DNA of 64,000 nucleotides, from the NCBI GenBank assembly GCA_963971405.1, contig OZ020488.1, positions 21,595,089-21,659,088 of the forward strand, written 5' to 3'. Numbering within the stretch: position 1 is the first letter of the stretch; each line of letters opens with the position of its first letter. The notes under the pieces are model-generated. The model saw nothing but the letters and a program-made list of their open reading frames with translations, had not been told where the DNA came from and ran no database searches. A program made the translations under genes and the position numbers. The stretch is from Psococerastis gibbosa (Eukaryota; Arthropoda; Insecta; Psocodea; Psocidae). Below, piece by piece: positions 48,453 through 60,924 of the stretch.

Positions 48453-48976
48453 CTGAAACAATGCAGAAATTATAAAAGTAGATGGCTTTGAGGTTTGGAT
48501 GTTTACAATAAAATTATGACTTATTGCAGCCCTACTTTAGTATTTGTAGTAATGATTTGAAAATAAATTCCGCAGCCCTTTTTCCCATGAAGACATTTTA
48601 GTCAAAACGAATTATTTAAAATTCCCAATAATAAGAGTTAGTGAATCTGTAATCTGGCATTACTAGCCTGCATTACTTTATAAAAATTTCATGTTTCGTG
48701 AGATTGTAGATTTTAAGGCTTAAATTTTAACAGTTTACTTGTACATCAATTTTACCGACCCATTACACTTTCTTTCATCTGTGTGCATATTGGCTAAGTA
48801 CTATGATTCAAAAAAATATTCAAATTTTATCTTTGACTGCTGCCTGGATTTACTCTTTTTACATTTCGGGGGGTGATTTTCAATGATCACTGGGTTTTAA
48901 TTGTCCGACGAATGATAGGAGTCGCCCGTATTTTGGACTGCATAAGACTTCGCATAGTGCAAGACTGTGCGGGCTC

Positions 48977-49401
48977 TAGGGAAGGGCTATACGATACGAT
49001 ATTTGCATCGATACACATGTGCCGATACAGTATCGATGTACCGAAATTTTGGCCCGTATCGTATGTGCCATCAGAGAGACTTTTCTCGAAGGCAAATTTT
49101 GTTATGAATGATTTGAGGAACAGAATGAAACCGGAAACTCTTATTCATGAAGTCGCTTGGCGATGAAGTTAGGTCTACATTGTAATGATTTTTTTTTAGC
49201 CTATCAGCTGAGAACTTAACTCAATTTTTGTAGGTCAGTTTACAGTAGCTTTATGTACTAGAATCAGGCTGTGATATAACAAAGTATCGAATTCCGATAC
49301 ATCGGATATCGATACTGGTAGGACCGATACATATCGATATTAATGTCTTAAATATTTCAATACAGCTGTATCGATATATTCGTCTGTATCGCTCTTCCCT
49401 A
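48977..49401 (+). mobile_element. hAT deletion derivative with transposase C-terminus
   Basis: A 425-bp element with inverted ends TAGGGAAGGGCTATACGATA and CTGTATCGCTCTTCCCTA, and a perfect 8-bp duplication GCGGGCTC (48969-48976, 49402-49409). Both subterminal parts are full of CGATA/TATCG repeats. The plus strand encodes the hAT dimerisation region, YVPSERLFSKANFVMNDLRN then RMKPETLIHEVAWR and a stop (about 49058-49166). SERxFS...RNR is the hallmark of the hATC domain. The DDE core is gone, so the element cannot move on its own. It is a different family from the G/C-cored MITEs. Confidence 0.93.
49058..49166 (+). pseudogene. hAT transposase, hATC dimerisation fragment
   Basis: About 35 residues read VPSERLFSKANFVMNDLRNR and MKPETLIHEVAWR, ending at TGA. 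The PSERLFS and RNR features are those of the hAT C-terminal dimerisation domain. The upstream frame is not transposase-like, since it runs through subterminal repeat DNA joined by internal deletion. Confidence 0.88.
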
Positions 49402-49409
49402 GCGGGCTC

Positions 49410-52400
49410 CGGCTTTGCGTATGTATGGTTAAAACCGTATAGGCATGAAGGCAATGACCCGGGCATGGAGGGGTGCTGCAGATCCCACTGAATGGATTGG
49501 AGACAAGGCCTATTCTCGGTTGGGACCAGCAACGAAGGCAAGCGTTAATGAGGCCCGTCTCGCAGTAACGAGGCGATCCCAGCCCAGACAAGTGCGAGGC
49601 GATCAATCACAGTGCCACACCGGCCAAATAGAGATTGGAAACAAATTACAGGCATTTGACCAAGTTTAGTCAGGTATTAGGATCAGGTTTCACGTCCATT
49701 GTTTCTGAGGAGGTTCAGACACATAGTGGGTAGTTTCCTTAAGCGATGATTTCAGTCGAGAGAATACTAAGAACATCTTTAACTCTGGTCTTTATCTCGA
49801 TATTCCTGATGCAGAACAGGCTGCACAGGTTGAAATGTTTATAGGAAGAAACCTGAGGGAAATTAGGCTACAATGAGTATATCACCAACTAGGCTCCGGC
49901 AGATTAAAAAAAACTTTCCATAGCCTAGTCCAGGTGTCATACATAGTGTATATTTAAATCAAATGAAGGTGACTTAACACTTTCAAATATTTTAAAACAC
50001 AAAACCTACGTGCGCACTACTAGGGCCTATGTAAGTACATATATTACTATTTTTTTTTTCCATTTTTGTTTAGGGATCAGTAATTATTATTTATTTTCTA
50101 TGGAAGAGAAGGCACCTAGCCTTAACTGGACTAATGTCGCACATTAGTGGCTTAATGGCTCCTCCTCGCCGACGCGACGCCATTAAAAAGAAAAAGAAAA
50201 AAAGAAGCCTTAGCCGAGCGGAGCCACACCAGAAGTACTTCGGAGCCCTGGTTGACACCGGGCCCAGGGGTTCCCGACCCCTGGCCTAGTCCAATACATA
50301 CTGTAAATGGATATAGCGGGAAAACAAGAATGTTCCCATATGTATGGTGTACTCGTATATGTACTTCCGAACCAATATCGTCGTCTATGGCTAAATACAA
50401 CCTATTGGGATTTTTCTTATAGTCAAGCAAATAAAAAGAGTTCTCAAATGCTACAATAATAAATCTCCATGTATGTACTCCTATAGCCTCACTTTGATAT
50501 TGAAAAAAAAGAACTTAAGCCCCCAGTCTCGCTGAGAAGCTCATATAATGGATATTATTGAAATTATCAAATTAAAGTTATTTGACTTATATTGTAGCAG
50601 TTATGATACTCAAAATTATCTGTTATTATGTGAGCTTCCATAATAAAAATACATAAATGAAAATAGCAAGCTCGTTCCTCATTTGGAGAGTACCTACCTA
50701 GTTATTTTAACATTGTTTTGTCTATACTTTTTTTAGCATAATCGAAAAAGTCCTGTGTGTGCTGATAATAATGATTATGACACTCGATAAACAATGGTTT
50801 TATGAAGAAGAACTATTTCTGTATGTATACCATGTAATGTGAAAATTTAACACGGGTCTAAAAACACATTAGGTTTTTTATATTTGTTAGTCCAAGCCGA
50901 CATGCAATCACGGTTTGACTTAATTGCCAGTAATAAAATGCCTGTAATATAAAGTACTGTACCTCCTGCATGGTGCTATAAAGAGAGGGCAATAAGGCTT
51001 GTATCGTGAGCAGTGAAGGAGGGAAATGAACCGCCGGAAGGTACAAGAGAACAAAAAGGATGCGAATACAGAAAGGTAGCTAATCAATGCGTACCCCGAG
51101 GCTGAAGAGAGAGACGAAGCAGAGTGGGAGAGAGAGAAACAGGGCAAAATGGATGGCGTTCTTCATGTTTACACTTGTCTGTTTTATCCAGAGCACAACT
51201 AGAAAGGCCCCTTCAGCTCAAAACAAACAAGCCATTCGCGAGAGTCCTTTAAAGAGAAGGAACACCCGGTGGAGTTTCGCTGGGTAACTAGGGAGACGGG
51301 GGAGGGGTATGCAGAGGTTTCTCACAGAGATTTATTCAGCGGGGTTCAGTTCGGGGCAGGATGAAAATCGACCGACCTGCCGATTTTTACAGGATTTACA
51401 TCCTCATATCACCCTTTTGTGAACCTTTTGATTTCAAAGTGCTGATATCCTTCAATATGGGAACTGTTTATCCCTCGTCGAACGATAAAAGATCACGTTT
51501 TTTTTAATGGAGGCCGGGGAACGAGTTGGTGCAGTTTTTGAAAATACAAAAAACTGCATGATGATTATACTTGTGAAATAGATTGCTTTAGACAATAGAA
51601 GAACAGCTGGAGAGTTTTATATGTAGCTAGAGCAAACTCTCAAAATGAAGTGAGATTAAACCCACAAATATCAGTGCAAATGCTAACTGCAGTTATTACA
51701 GTAGTTGTACAATATACTGCATATTGAGCCACGCGCAACAGTTCATTGTTGCATTATCTTCAATAAGCTATATATGGCTTATACACTACTCAGGAAACAA
51801 TGATACAAGATTCAGAAAAATAGGGAAATTGATGTGGAACTATAGAAAGTTCCCTGTGACTGAGGATGTATAAACTAGAGGGCATTGAATTTTAATTCAG
51901 AAAGATGGGAAGTTGCGTTAGACGTAGCCTATAAAGTTGCCGTGCCGGGTTGTCAGGTCGCCATTGACAGTGGGATTGTTTTTCCTACGACAGCGCGGGT
52001 GGTCCGTCTCTCAAATACCCAGTTAATCGGTTTATTGCATATGTCCCAGGTTCAACTCTTTTCCATAATATGTTGCTACACTGTAGTTTTGCTATTGGAC
52101 TAGGCTATGTCTTCATAATGCATTTGCCTTACCTAGTCCTGATTATTCAGCATGATATCAGGGCCAATTTGACACAAAAAATAAAGAAAAGGCCCAATTA
52201 CTGGAGAAAGTACGTAAAACGCCCTGGTTTCTATGTGACTTATCTTTCAGTTCATTCAAGTTGAGGAATCCAAGCCTGCATTTTCTGTTTAGTAGGGGTG
52301 CTGGGGTGCAAGAGGTTTGATACGGCTAGGTCATTATTGCCCTTAGTCGTGGTTTTCGTTCAGGATTAGGCTACAATATTTTTTTCAAAATTCAAAACAT

Positions 52401-53990
52401 TTTTCTGGCCTGCAAAATATGTTTGATGTTTGAACCAGTTTGATAAGAAAACTGAGGTTCTTTTGCAGTAGGTGTCATTCTTTGACTCGTCCCGTGGCCA
52501 GCAGAACCTTCCTTTCATAAAGGGTGCCATCAAAGCCCAGTCTCCTTCTATGTTCGAAGCAAATTACGTCAGAGCCGATCTAAACATGTTCCGCATTGTA
52601 GATCGATCGTAGAGTCCTGTATGCAACTTGATTCCTCTATGAGCAGCCTACTAAACCTGGGATTAAAAATGTAAACAAGACAATTTTAGTATGGAAAGTA
52701 ATATTCAAAATTGTTTTGTTTTCATTGTTAACCCCCAGAATACGTTATTCTTTATTTACAGAGTCCAATTTACAAGGACAACATTTTGAACGGCTTAACG
52801 TCAACTTCAAGGAATCATTTTATTTTCCCTATCAATGGCCCAATGTGGCGCAATGACGTATATCGTGTATAATTATAATCCTTCCTCCACATATCCTAAC
52901 ATTTTAGCATAATGGAACTTTTACGATGTCCCCTTCCTTTCAAAACCCCTTTGAATAGCACTACGACTCAGCGATTTGCCAAGTGTTTGCTCAAGTCAAC
53001 GGGGCATAACTCTCCATTTAGTGGACCCATGCCAATAAAAAGAAATTAATGTTAGTTCATTTATCGCGGCTTCAAAATTGATTTCTTTCAATACTTTTCG
53101 ATGTATAGGTATCATGTTATCTGGTATGCATGTGCCATGTCTCAGCAGAACAAATCACATGTTTTCTCAACAAGATTTTGATAGTGAGATTCAATCCATT
53201 GTTGTTTTCTTGTAAATTTTTTATCATTATCTGTAATTAGCTCCACTTTCCCGGGTGTGATATATAAGCCTCCTGAAGTCTTTTCTGAACTTCCAAATTT
53301 AACCAATCTGCACTTCCTTATTTGATTCTATAGTCCCACTCTCCTGAAGGGGCTGCTATTTTGTTTCTGAATCTCATCATTTCTCATCTTGTCCTTCGTG
53401 TGCCTTCTTTTTCTTGTTTCAGCCAATTCATCGCATACCTCGGCAATGATCAGTTCTCTGTATGTGACGAAGCCATCGTGTTTACGAGATCTGTTATTAA
53501 TATGTAAGTGTAGTTTTAATAAGTTAGTATGTGTAATTGAATTTTTTTCTCTTTTATTTAGTTTTAGAGTAGGGTAAATTGTTGTAGGTCTTCTTGTGGG
53601 GCTTTACAATTATTGTGTTTAAATTGTTGTTCTATTTAATACACATTTATCCAATGCATTCAATTGTTGTCTCCTTCTTGCTTCCTAATTCTCTCCAGCA
53701 TTGGTTCCTCAACATGGGACTCCTGATCATACCCCTCCTCGACCTCTGACTCATATAATGTAAGAAGATGAAAAAAATCTATAAAATAGTTTTCGCTTTC
53801 ACTCAAAATATTGGGTTCGTAAAACCTTAGCACAATAATGTAGTAAACTGTATGTAGTGACGTAGAATAATCCAACATGGGATTCAGAAGAAGTGAATGT
53901 CAAATAAAGTGCTTTATAGCATTGGAAGCTGAAATCATAGCTTTTTTTGTTTTCTACAACGCATCAAGTTAGCATAGAGATAAATTGCAA
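49410..53990. other. Intronic stretch, no gene recognised
   Basis: About 4.6 kb. A GC-richer scrap at 50150-50290 (CCCAGGGGTTCCCGACCCCT) looks like transposon debris. A GA-rich part at 51080-51340 (GAGAGAGA, CCCGGTGGAGTTTCGCTGGG) is repeat-free and is a possible regulatory stretch. No exon of the Iroquois gene was seen. Confidence 0.4.
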
Positions 53991-54006
53991 CCTTCATATA
54001 ACAAAA

Positions 54007-54036
54007 GATAATAATAATAATAATAATAATAATAAC
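54007..54036. repeat. (AAT)n microsatellite
   Basis: About nine AAT/ATA triplets in a row. Confidence 0.95.
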
Positions 54037-54374
54037 ATATTAAGTATTAGAAAGAGCCGGTGGTAGAACTTAGAAGAGTATGATGTGATAATGTTGATTG
54101 TAACATGGGCCACAGCCCATAGGGGTCAATAAATAAAAAAACTCCTAGTTAAACCCCCTAGAAGATTAAGTTGGACCGAAAGCAGTATTTTTAAGGAGGT
54201 CGGGGGGGGGGGGAGTTCTTATCTTTTAAAGACAAGGAAAAGGCGGTCATCGATAAGCTATAAAACATCGGGGGATATCAGCAGTAAAAACTTAACCCGC
54301 CAAGCTATCGTTCGTAACTTTCAATTTCTACTTACTGAGCAAGTGTTATTCGTACACTTTTATTCAAGATCGTG

Positions 54375-54708
54375 CTTAAGAGGATATGCTACGTAGAAAT
54401 TTGGCACCTCAAAATTAAATACTTTTCAATGGCTCATTCGTGTTGTGTACAGACTACTTCGTGCATCATATAATCGGGTATTGTTACTTTTCGGTTATTG
54501 TAGTTTTTCCAAAAATTCTTTTTTTGCGAAATTTTATTCCCCAATGGTTTTTATGAAAGAACTAAGGTACAAAAAATTTAATATTTCCTATCATATTATG
54601 CATGAAGTAAAACTTACATGCACCAAATCATTAATAACTTACTTTGTTAATTAAATAAAAACAACAAATTTTGGTTTACTAATTTTCTACGTGGCGTGTT
54701 CTCTTAAG
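54375..54708. mobile_element. Foldback MITE E, copy 2
   Basis: Ends CTTAAGAGGATATGCTACGT and its partner ACGTGGCGTGTTCTCTTAAG; inner GCATCATATAATCGGGTA and ATTATGCATGAAGTAA as in copy 1. 334 bp. Confidence 0.82.
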
Positions 54709-55054
54709 AGCTTGAGACAACAGGCTACTAATAATGTGTGGCGACTAACTATATTTTTTTCTTTTGTCAGTGCTATTTTTTCTATTATTAGTCACAAGTT
54801 ATGAAATGAGTTTAATGCACACAGAAATCCAACATAATCCACCAATAAAATAGAATGCTGACAGCTTACATATTTCGTAAAGGTGTGCACTATATATTTT
54901 AAAAAATGTCATGAAGCAAAAAAATCAATTTAATTCAAACTATAATGTTTCCCGACCTTATTTTCTTTAAATATCATAGAGGAAAATGATAGTATCGAAG
55001 GAGTTAGCTATTATACTTAGTTTACTTTAATTTTACATATATGTAGGTTCAAGG

Positions 55055-55158
55055 TTGTACATCATCGTGGGCCAATTATGGCGATTGGTATTAACTTACT
55101 CCTGGGGTTAAAACTGTAAACAAACAAATTTTGAATAGCACTTTCCACTGTAAAATTA
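55055..55158. mobile_element. Left part of a foldback MITE split by an insertion
   Basis: GGGTTAAAACTGTAAACAAA, then TTTTGAATAGCACTTTCCA and TGTAAAATTA match the left part of the MITE at 34-204. The remainder resumes at 59400 (TATCTTGTTTACATTTTTAA) and ends near 59466. Confidence 0.85.
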
Positions 55159-55657
55159 CACTCAAAAAATTTTATTGTAAATATAACCCGACAGGGCTTA
55201 CTGCAACACGAAATTTCGTGTAACTTTTGGACGGCACGAATAGGGTGTAAATCCTACTAAATGAGTTGTGTTAAATACGTAGAGTAATTGTTACAATAAT
55301 TGGGATAGATATTACCCATACAAGTTTGGTAAAAATTACACTAGTTGTGTAAATGTGATTGAGTAATGCTTACTAAATTATCTGTGTTTATTTTACACAA
55401 CTCTTATGTAGATTGAAACATACGACATGTGTATCTTCTACCCAACTATTTGAGTACTATCTAGTTTAGGCTACCTGTTTGGGTTCATGCTACTCAACTA
55501 CTTGGGTAAAATCTAGCCGACCTTATTGTGTGGTTGTAACACAGCAATATATATGCATTGGGTTGGATTTGAACACACGTTGTGTAGAATTTACAGAAGG
55601 CGTTGGGTGTTACTTGTACCCTCGGTTAGGGTTGCACCTAGCTTACTCAAGAGATGT

Positions 55658-55832
55658 ACCGTAGGGCCGTTACCATGGTGACTTTCAGTTGTTAGCTTTT
55701 TATAAATTATTCAGCATTTGTAATTAACGTTAGAGCCTCAAATAAATTTAGCGGGTCTAACGTTAATTACATATTCTGAATAATTTATAAAAAGCTAACA
55801 ACTGAACGCCACCAAGGCAAAGGTCCTACGGT
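55658..55832. mobile_element. Foldback MITE, ACCGTAGG ends
   Basis: Arms ACCGTAGGGCCGTTACCATG and GGCAAAGGTCCTACGGT, with TTGTTAGCTTTTTATAAATT and TAACGTTAGA pairing closely further in. 175 bp, nested in the EnSpm-like element. Confidence 0.87.
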
Positions 55833-56484
55833 CCATCTTCTCATTAAAAAACTGATTATCCGCGATTTTTTTTCAAAGTTATTTCCATTTCATTTGGCAG
55901 TCACGAATAGGGAGTTTTTTTTTAAGTAAGGCAAGTAACACCCAAACCGCAGGTTTCTTTCACTATCCCACTCAGTATCACCGGTAAATTCTTCACACTG
56001 TGAACAAACACAACAAAATACATACATAACAACAACAACAGCCTAATTTAGTGACATTCGCATGTCTCGAACATATCATGTAGGTAAAAGTTCTACACTC
56101 ACAAACATTAGCTGCACGTCCGGAAAATACGAAAGTGACGTCAACCATTCGATGTATCAGGAATAATATTCGACAGTTGATACAAAACAAAAGAAGGATT
56201 GAGACAAATCAAATAAGAATACAAGTTTATATATTGGCATATAACATATAATGAACAAAACTAAGCATTACATTTTACCGTAATTATCAAAAGGGATTTC
56301 TTGTTGTCGTTCAATTCTTAGCATTTCTTCTGTCATGTCTTCGCCATCAGAGAACAATGCTGACACGAAATTTGGAGAACTAAATATATCCATTTTGAAC
56401 TTTAAACTTAACAAACTTTCACTTTAGGCCTACATTAAATTTGAAGAGGCCACACTAAAAACAATTCTCCTTCTTCTCCCCCCC

Positions 56485-57270
56485 CCCCCTAGTGCCATTT
56501 CCTGAATTCGCCCCTGTCGAATGTTAACGCCTTGAGCTCGGCAATTGTTTTCCATCTTGCTCCGGCGAGTTGTTCAATCCTTTCCTCGAGAGTTGTCCTC
56601 GGTCTGCCGATGGTTCTTCTTCCTTGTGGCCTTGCTTCCGCCAATCTCCAGGTGGTCCTTTTCTCGTCCATCCTTTAAACGTGGCCGAACCATTGCAACT
56701 GCTTGTTCTCCATTTTTCTCTCTATGGAATCCACTTGCGCAGGTCTTGCCTGATGCGGTCGTTTCGGATTCGTTCCCATCTTGTTCGATCAGCAATCCGT
56801 CTTAGACACTTCATCTGACTCCCGTTTATTTTACTTAGGTCACTTGTTGTAGGTGTCCAGCTTTCGCTCCCATAGAGGAGAATCGGCTCCAAGATGGCTT
56901 GTTGGACTCTGGTCTTTGTCTTCCGTTCGAGTTCTCCTTGCTGTTGTCTTTTGGACTCGGTTTCGGTCTGGTGTTGGCCTGTCTGGTTCACTGCTGTACC
57001 CAGATAATTGTAGTTTTGCTGGAGAGTCTGCTATTGGGACTACGTCATCTGCATAGGCAAGGGCTTACACGTACACGTGCCTAAGTCGCCACAAACCGAC
57101 CAACGATCGATCAGTTCTTGCCTTGCACGTCTTCATTACTTCATCCATAAAAATCAGGAATAATAGTGGGCTTAAACTGTCCCCTTGTTTTACCCCTCTT
57201 TTCATGGCAAACGAACCTGACTTCTCGCCATCTAATCGCACTACTCCCTCCATTTTTTCGAACATTGACT
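56485..57270 (-). pseudogene. Non-LTR reverse transcriptase fragment with YADD, frame-broken
   Basis: Minus-strand pieces in different frames give GVKQGDSLSPLLFLIFMDEV (RT motif before the palm), LAYADDVVPIADSPAKLQ near 57030-57055 (catalytic YADD), QQAILEPILLYGSESWT, a CLRRI segment, then RMDEKRTTWRLAEARPQGRR and a C-terminus ending EFRKWH. Order and spacing are those of a non-LTR RT. Frames change at least three times, and the endonuclease and N-terminal RT parts are missing. It is a different lineage from the copies at 2.4 and 25.4 kb, judged by the C-terminal region. It lies within the EnSpm-like element. Confidence 0.87.
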
Positions 57271-58334
57271 GAATTGCACTGAAACTAAAAACACCTGAAG
57301 GAAAATAAAGTCCAAAAGTTTGACAACCGGCTACCGCACTTGCTAATAGACATTCAATGACTGGGAAGAGGGAAGCATCAGGGCTCAGGCATCGCGGGTA
57401 TAACGGTATTTTAGGTTTGCAGGTGTCACCCGCTGTAAATTTTACACGACCCTCGCGTGGATTCTATCCAAGTTGTGTTAGCATTACACAACTTGTATTC
57501 AGATTTCAACGGTTTTTCGCTAAATAACAGTAGTTTGTTGCGTTTCATCGTGCTATTATTAAATGTTATCATATACAATAATATGTATATTAATATCCCT
57601 GATATTATGGGGGTAGTTGGGGGGGGGTTCCTCAGTGATACGCCACATATTATTATAATTACATGGCAAAGCTACAAGACTGCGTTACTAGGGGAATGAG
57701 GGGAGGGGGTCTAAATTATAAGATTGAAATAGGATTAGGCCATTGACATGGCCGCGTTTGGATGTTTTAGATATGTAGAATTTGAAAATTCTACATACAG
57801 TAGATCTATTACGAGCGAGACCGTCGTTCGACTTCATGGAAAATTTATGCATTTATGCACTAAATTGTCATAAAATTTAGTCTCAATTGTACACTGAGAA
57901 GTAGTGTAGAATTTACTCGATTTCGTGTGATTTCTGCAAATGATGGGCTTATGTTTAAACAAATGTGTGTAACTTCCAATCAATTTTATGTAATGTATAC
58001 ATTTTACACATCTCCGTGTAGAGCGTTCCCGCCAGAATTCAAATTTGTTAAGTAAACATTTAGGATTAACGTATAAATTCAAATTAAATTGTTATCAGTT
58101 GATAGTAGACATACCAATGAAAGCAATAGAAGTCATAGACAATGTTAAAAGAAAATTTCAATCACGATTTAGTAAGAAGTTCAATATTGAGAGGTGATTG
58201 TAACATATTGCATGCTTCATAGCCTAGGTCCTATGTCTTTCAAAAGAAAATCAAAGGACTAGTCTGTTGACTTTCAAAATGAGCTCCTATAACTCTACAA
58301 ATGGTAAATTTACTGTTCATTATTAGCTACTTTG

Positions 58335-58640
58335 GCCACAGCGGTCGAGTGGCATGGGTATTAGGCTACTGATGAGGTTTAATACGGGACGGGCCATGAG
58401 TCTAAATTCCTACGTGTACACCTTTGCCTATCTCAGTTTTTGACAATACTTTAAAATACGTAATTATGAACCGATTTTGATAAACTTGGCAAGTAGAGAC
58501 TTCTCCTCAATACCTAGACTATGATCATTGGCATGATACCTACTAATATAATAGGGTAATAGCCATATGGCAATAATGTAGGAAAGTGTGGGACTCGAAC
58601 TGACAATTCTTTGATTGGCAGTGAACAAATATCGCTGCAT
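58335..58640. mobile_element. Probable tRNA-like SINE debris
   Basis: CACAGCGGTCGAGTGGCATG (A-box-like GTCGAGTGG) with GGGCCATGAGTC further on, a body with GAACCGATTTTGATAAACTT, and a reverse B-box GTGTGGGACTCGAAC near 58588. Two SINE heads in opposite orientation may be fused. Boundaries are uncertain. Confidence 0.45.
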
Positions 58641-58654
58641 AAATAGTACAGATG

Positions 58655-58828
58655 CAAGGCCGTGCCCAGGTTTTGATTTCAGGAGGGGTCCAAATTTTTT
58701 TTAACGTAATTTATTAATGAATTAATGGATAAATTTTTCAAACCATACAGGTTTACACACAAGAATTTATTTCGGGGGGGGGGGGGGGGGTCCGGACCCC
58801 ATGGACCACCCCTCTGGGGACGGCCATG
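58655..58828. mobile_element. hAT-like MITE, GGCCGTGCCCAGG family, copy 2
   Basis: Ends CAAGGCCGTGCCCAGG and CTGGGGACGGCCATG; flanks TACAGATG and TACAGATA match at 7 of 8. 174 bp, with a G-run of more than 15. Inner TTAACGTAATTTATTAATGA matches copy 1 in reverse. Confidence 0.92.
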
Positions 58829-59399
58829 TACAGATATACTGTATATCACAGGTTCGTGTAGATTTCACCTAAGGGTTGTGTAGACTAAAAAAAAATATGC
58901 ATTCGTGTGTATGGAACACAAGTGGTGGGCTATGACAACACAAGTAGTCATTGCAACTTTAACACAAACTGTAGACTAACATTTACACCATTCTCTAGTG
59001 CTCATATTAACCAATAGTTTAGATTTTACCCAACTTCAGCCACCAACGCAATTTTTATAAAAGGTACATAGCAGCGTTGTATTTTCAGCCCCTTTTATTC
59101 GTGTGATATTTACTCAATACCCACGGCTAGAAAGTACACTGAACACCGAGTAATACTGACCCAATTTTTGGCCTGCGTTAACACTAGTTTCGTGTAAATA
59201 GTCACCCTACACAAAATAGGTTGGTAGAACCCTATCATTGTGTAATGCTTACACTAATGACTTTACACATATCACTTTGTTGATAGAAACCAATTGCTAC
59301 TCTTAGTTTAAAACAAATTTGGGTAATCTTTACTTTATTGGGTAATATCCAAACAAGTCCCGGCTTACACAGCGTGTGTAAGAAATATTTTTTTCAGTG

Positions 59400-59466
59400 T
59401 ATCTTGTTTACATTTTTAATACCATGGTATTATATAAATCCCGGTATTAAAATCGTCATGATGTAA
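59400..59466. mobile_element. Right part of the split foldback MITE
   Basis: TATCTTGTTTACATTTTTAA then TACCATGG and CCCGGTATTAAAATCG continue the MITE begun at 55055. Confidence 0.85.
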
Positions 59467-60052
59467 ATTATACTCGCAGCATAGAGTCTAATATGCCTAT
59501 CACAGACAGGAGAAACAATTAAGTCACCACAAGTTACCATGGTTCTGTCGCAGATTTGTGATTAATTTAAAAAGCTTTTTTATTATTATATAAGTCATTT
59601 GACTTGACATTAGATCGAACAATAAAAGCTGAACTGTGAGGGGATGAAAGTGAATAATTAAAGCCTCTAAAGGTAAAATAAAAGTGTCAATTCAAGGTAA
59701 TTGACTTGAATCCTTTAATTAAAAGGCTTCATTCCGCGGTGAATGTAGTAAAGAATATAAAAAGTTGGATATCCAGCACAACTGCTGAGTAAGAATGGGA
59801 GATAAAGCTCGACAGAGGTGTCGAGTCCCCAAGGAGAAAACTTGGTATCATTTCGAATTTGTGTTGCTCCGATCGATTTGTGTCAATTGCTCACGGTTTT
59901 CTTTGGTAACTTGTATCATTTTGAATTTGTTTAAATCACGAGATTTCATGGTGTTTTCATAGGTTTTTGCTACATATTTTCATTCATAGTTTATGTGCGA
60001 ATGCACCAGTACACTATGTACTCCGGGGTACTAGTTTCAGCTGTTCAATGGA
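59467..60052. other. Intronic stretch, candidate regulatory DNA
   Basis: Repeat-free. The part 59560-59900 has several homeodomain-like ATTA clusters (GGTAATTGAC, CCTTTAATTAAAAGG) and a GATCGATTTG motif. No gene. Confidence 0.35.
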
Positions 60053-60289
60053 CTAAGAGCTCGTTTGTAGCAGGCGGTTGCGGGAGCGGGTCGGTTGTAG
60101 AATAAACATAAGAAAAGGTTGCAGTTTGGTTATTTACATGGAACATAGGCTCTTTTTAAGATATGTTTCACAAGGTTTATAAGAAGGAAAACATTTTGCC
60201 CAATGTAAATGACGGAATGAAAAACTTATCCTTTGTTCATTTTACGCCAGACTCGCTCCCGCAACCGCCTAATATAAATGGGCCCTAAG
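60053..60289. mobile_element. Foldback MITE F, full copy
   Basis: Arms CTAAGAGCTCG...AGGCGGTTGCGGGAGCGGG and CTCGCTCCCGCAACCGCCT...GGGCCCTAAG are inverted. 237 bp, non-coding. A left-end relative is at 62536. Confidence 0.85.
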
Positions 60290-60924
60290 GCGAACTTACA
60301 GGTAGACTAAGTTAGTTATTTCAGTTAATGCTAGATTTTAAGTGTTTTTAGTTTAGTTATAATTGTTTTGTACTGTGTTTTTCAATATAATTATTCACTC
60401 ATTCATATAATATGAATTTTTTCAAGAGATATTATATTTTACATTATCCACGTAACTATTGTTGTTATTGCTATGTGTATTTTACAATGCGATATCTGAG
60501 ACAACAAGACGAGAAATATCAAATTGGTTATTTTCTCAAAACCGACTTCTATTAATTTGTTTAACTTATGCGGCAGCTAGAACATGCTACGGTACAGTTT
60601 GTGTCGAACCATTCTTTCTCAGTGACCTTGGAAACAACTGTGATGTCCAGCAGTTGTAGTCAATGCAATGGATAATTGATGACAGTGTTAAAATAGCAAG
60701 TTGTAGGACCTAATGCTAACGTGTCCGGAGCAACTCAAATAAGTTCCGAGGACTGACTTTAGGGTATCGCATATATAAGCTGTGCAAGACCCCAATTTAA
60801 ATAGGTTGCTCATATTGCGATTTTACCTTATACTTTGTCGATTAATTCATTATATAATTTAACAGAAATGTATGTGTATTTAAGTATTCATTTAAGAGGA
60901 TATTGTTCACTTCTCAGTCAGCTT

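Larger units (their letters stand above)
55159..59399. mobile_element. EnSpm/CACTA-like element, 4.2 kb, non-autonomous or decayed
   Basis: The element interrupts a MITE exactly, leaving TA on both sides (55157-55158, 59400-59401), and its ends are CACTCAAAAAATTTTATTG and, inverted, CACTGAAAAAAATATTTC. Much of the inside is a degenerate array of quasi-palindromic motifs (TTGTGTAA, TTACACAA, CTTGGGTAA, TACCCAA), seen at 55.2-55.65, 57.42-57.5, 57.88-58.02 and 58.85-59.39 kb. CACTR/S ends, a very short target duplication and subterminal repeat arrays fit animal EnSpm/CACTA elements; the superfamily call is inference. No transposase was found. It carries a foldback MITE, an RT fragment, a SINE-like scrap and a hAT MITE. 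Confidence 0.75.

Noticed and set aside
49445..49669. 74-residue plus-strand frame in a GC-richer patch
   Set aside because: No recognisable family; possibly transposon debris, but not enough to annotate.
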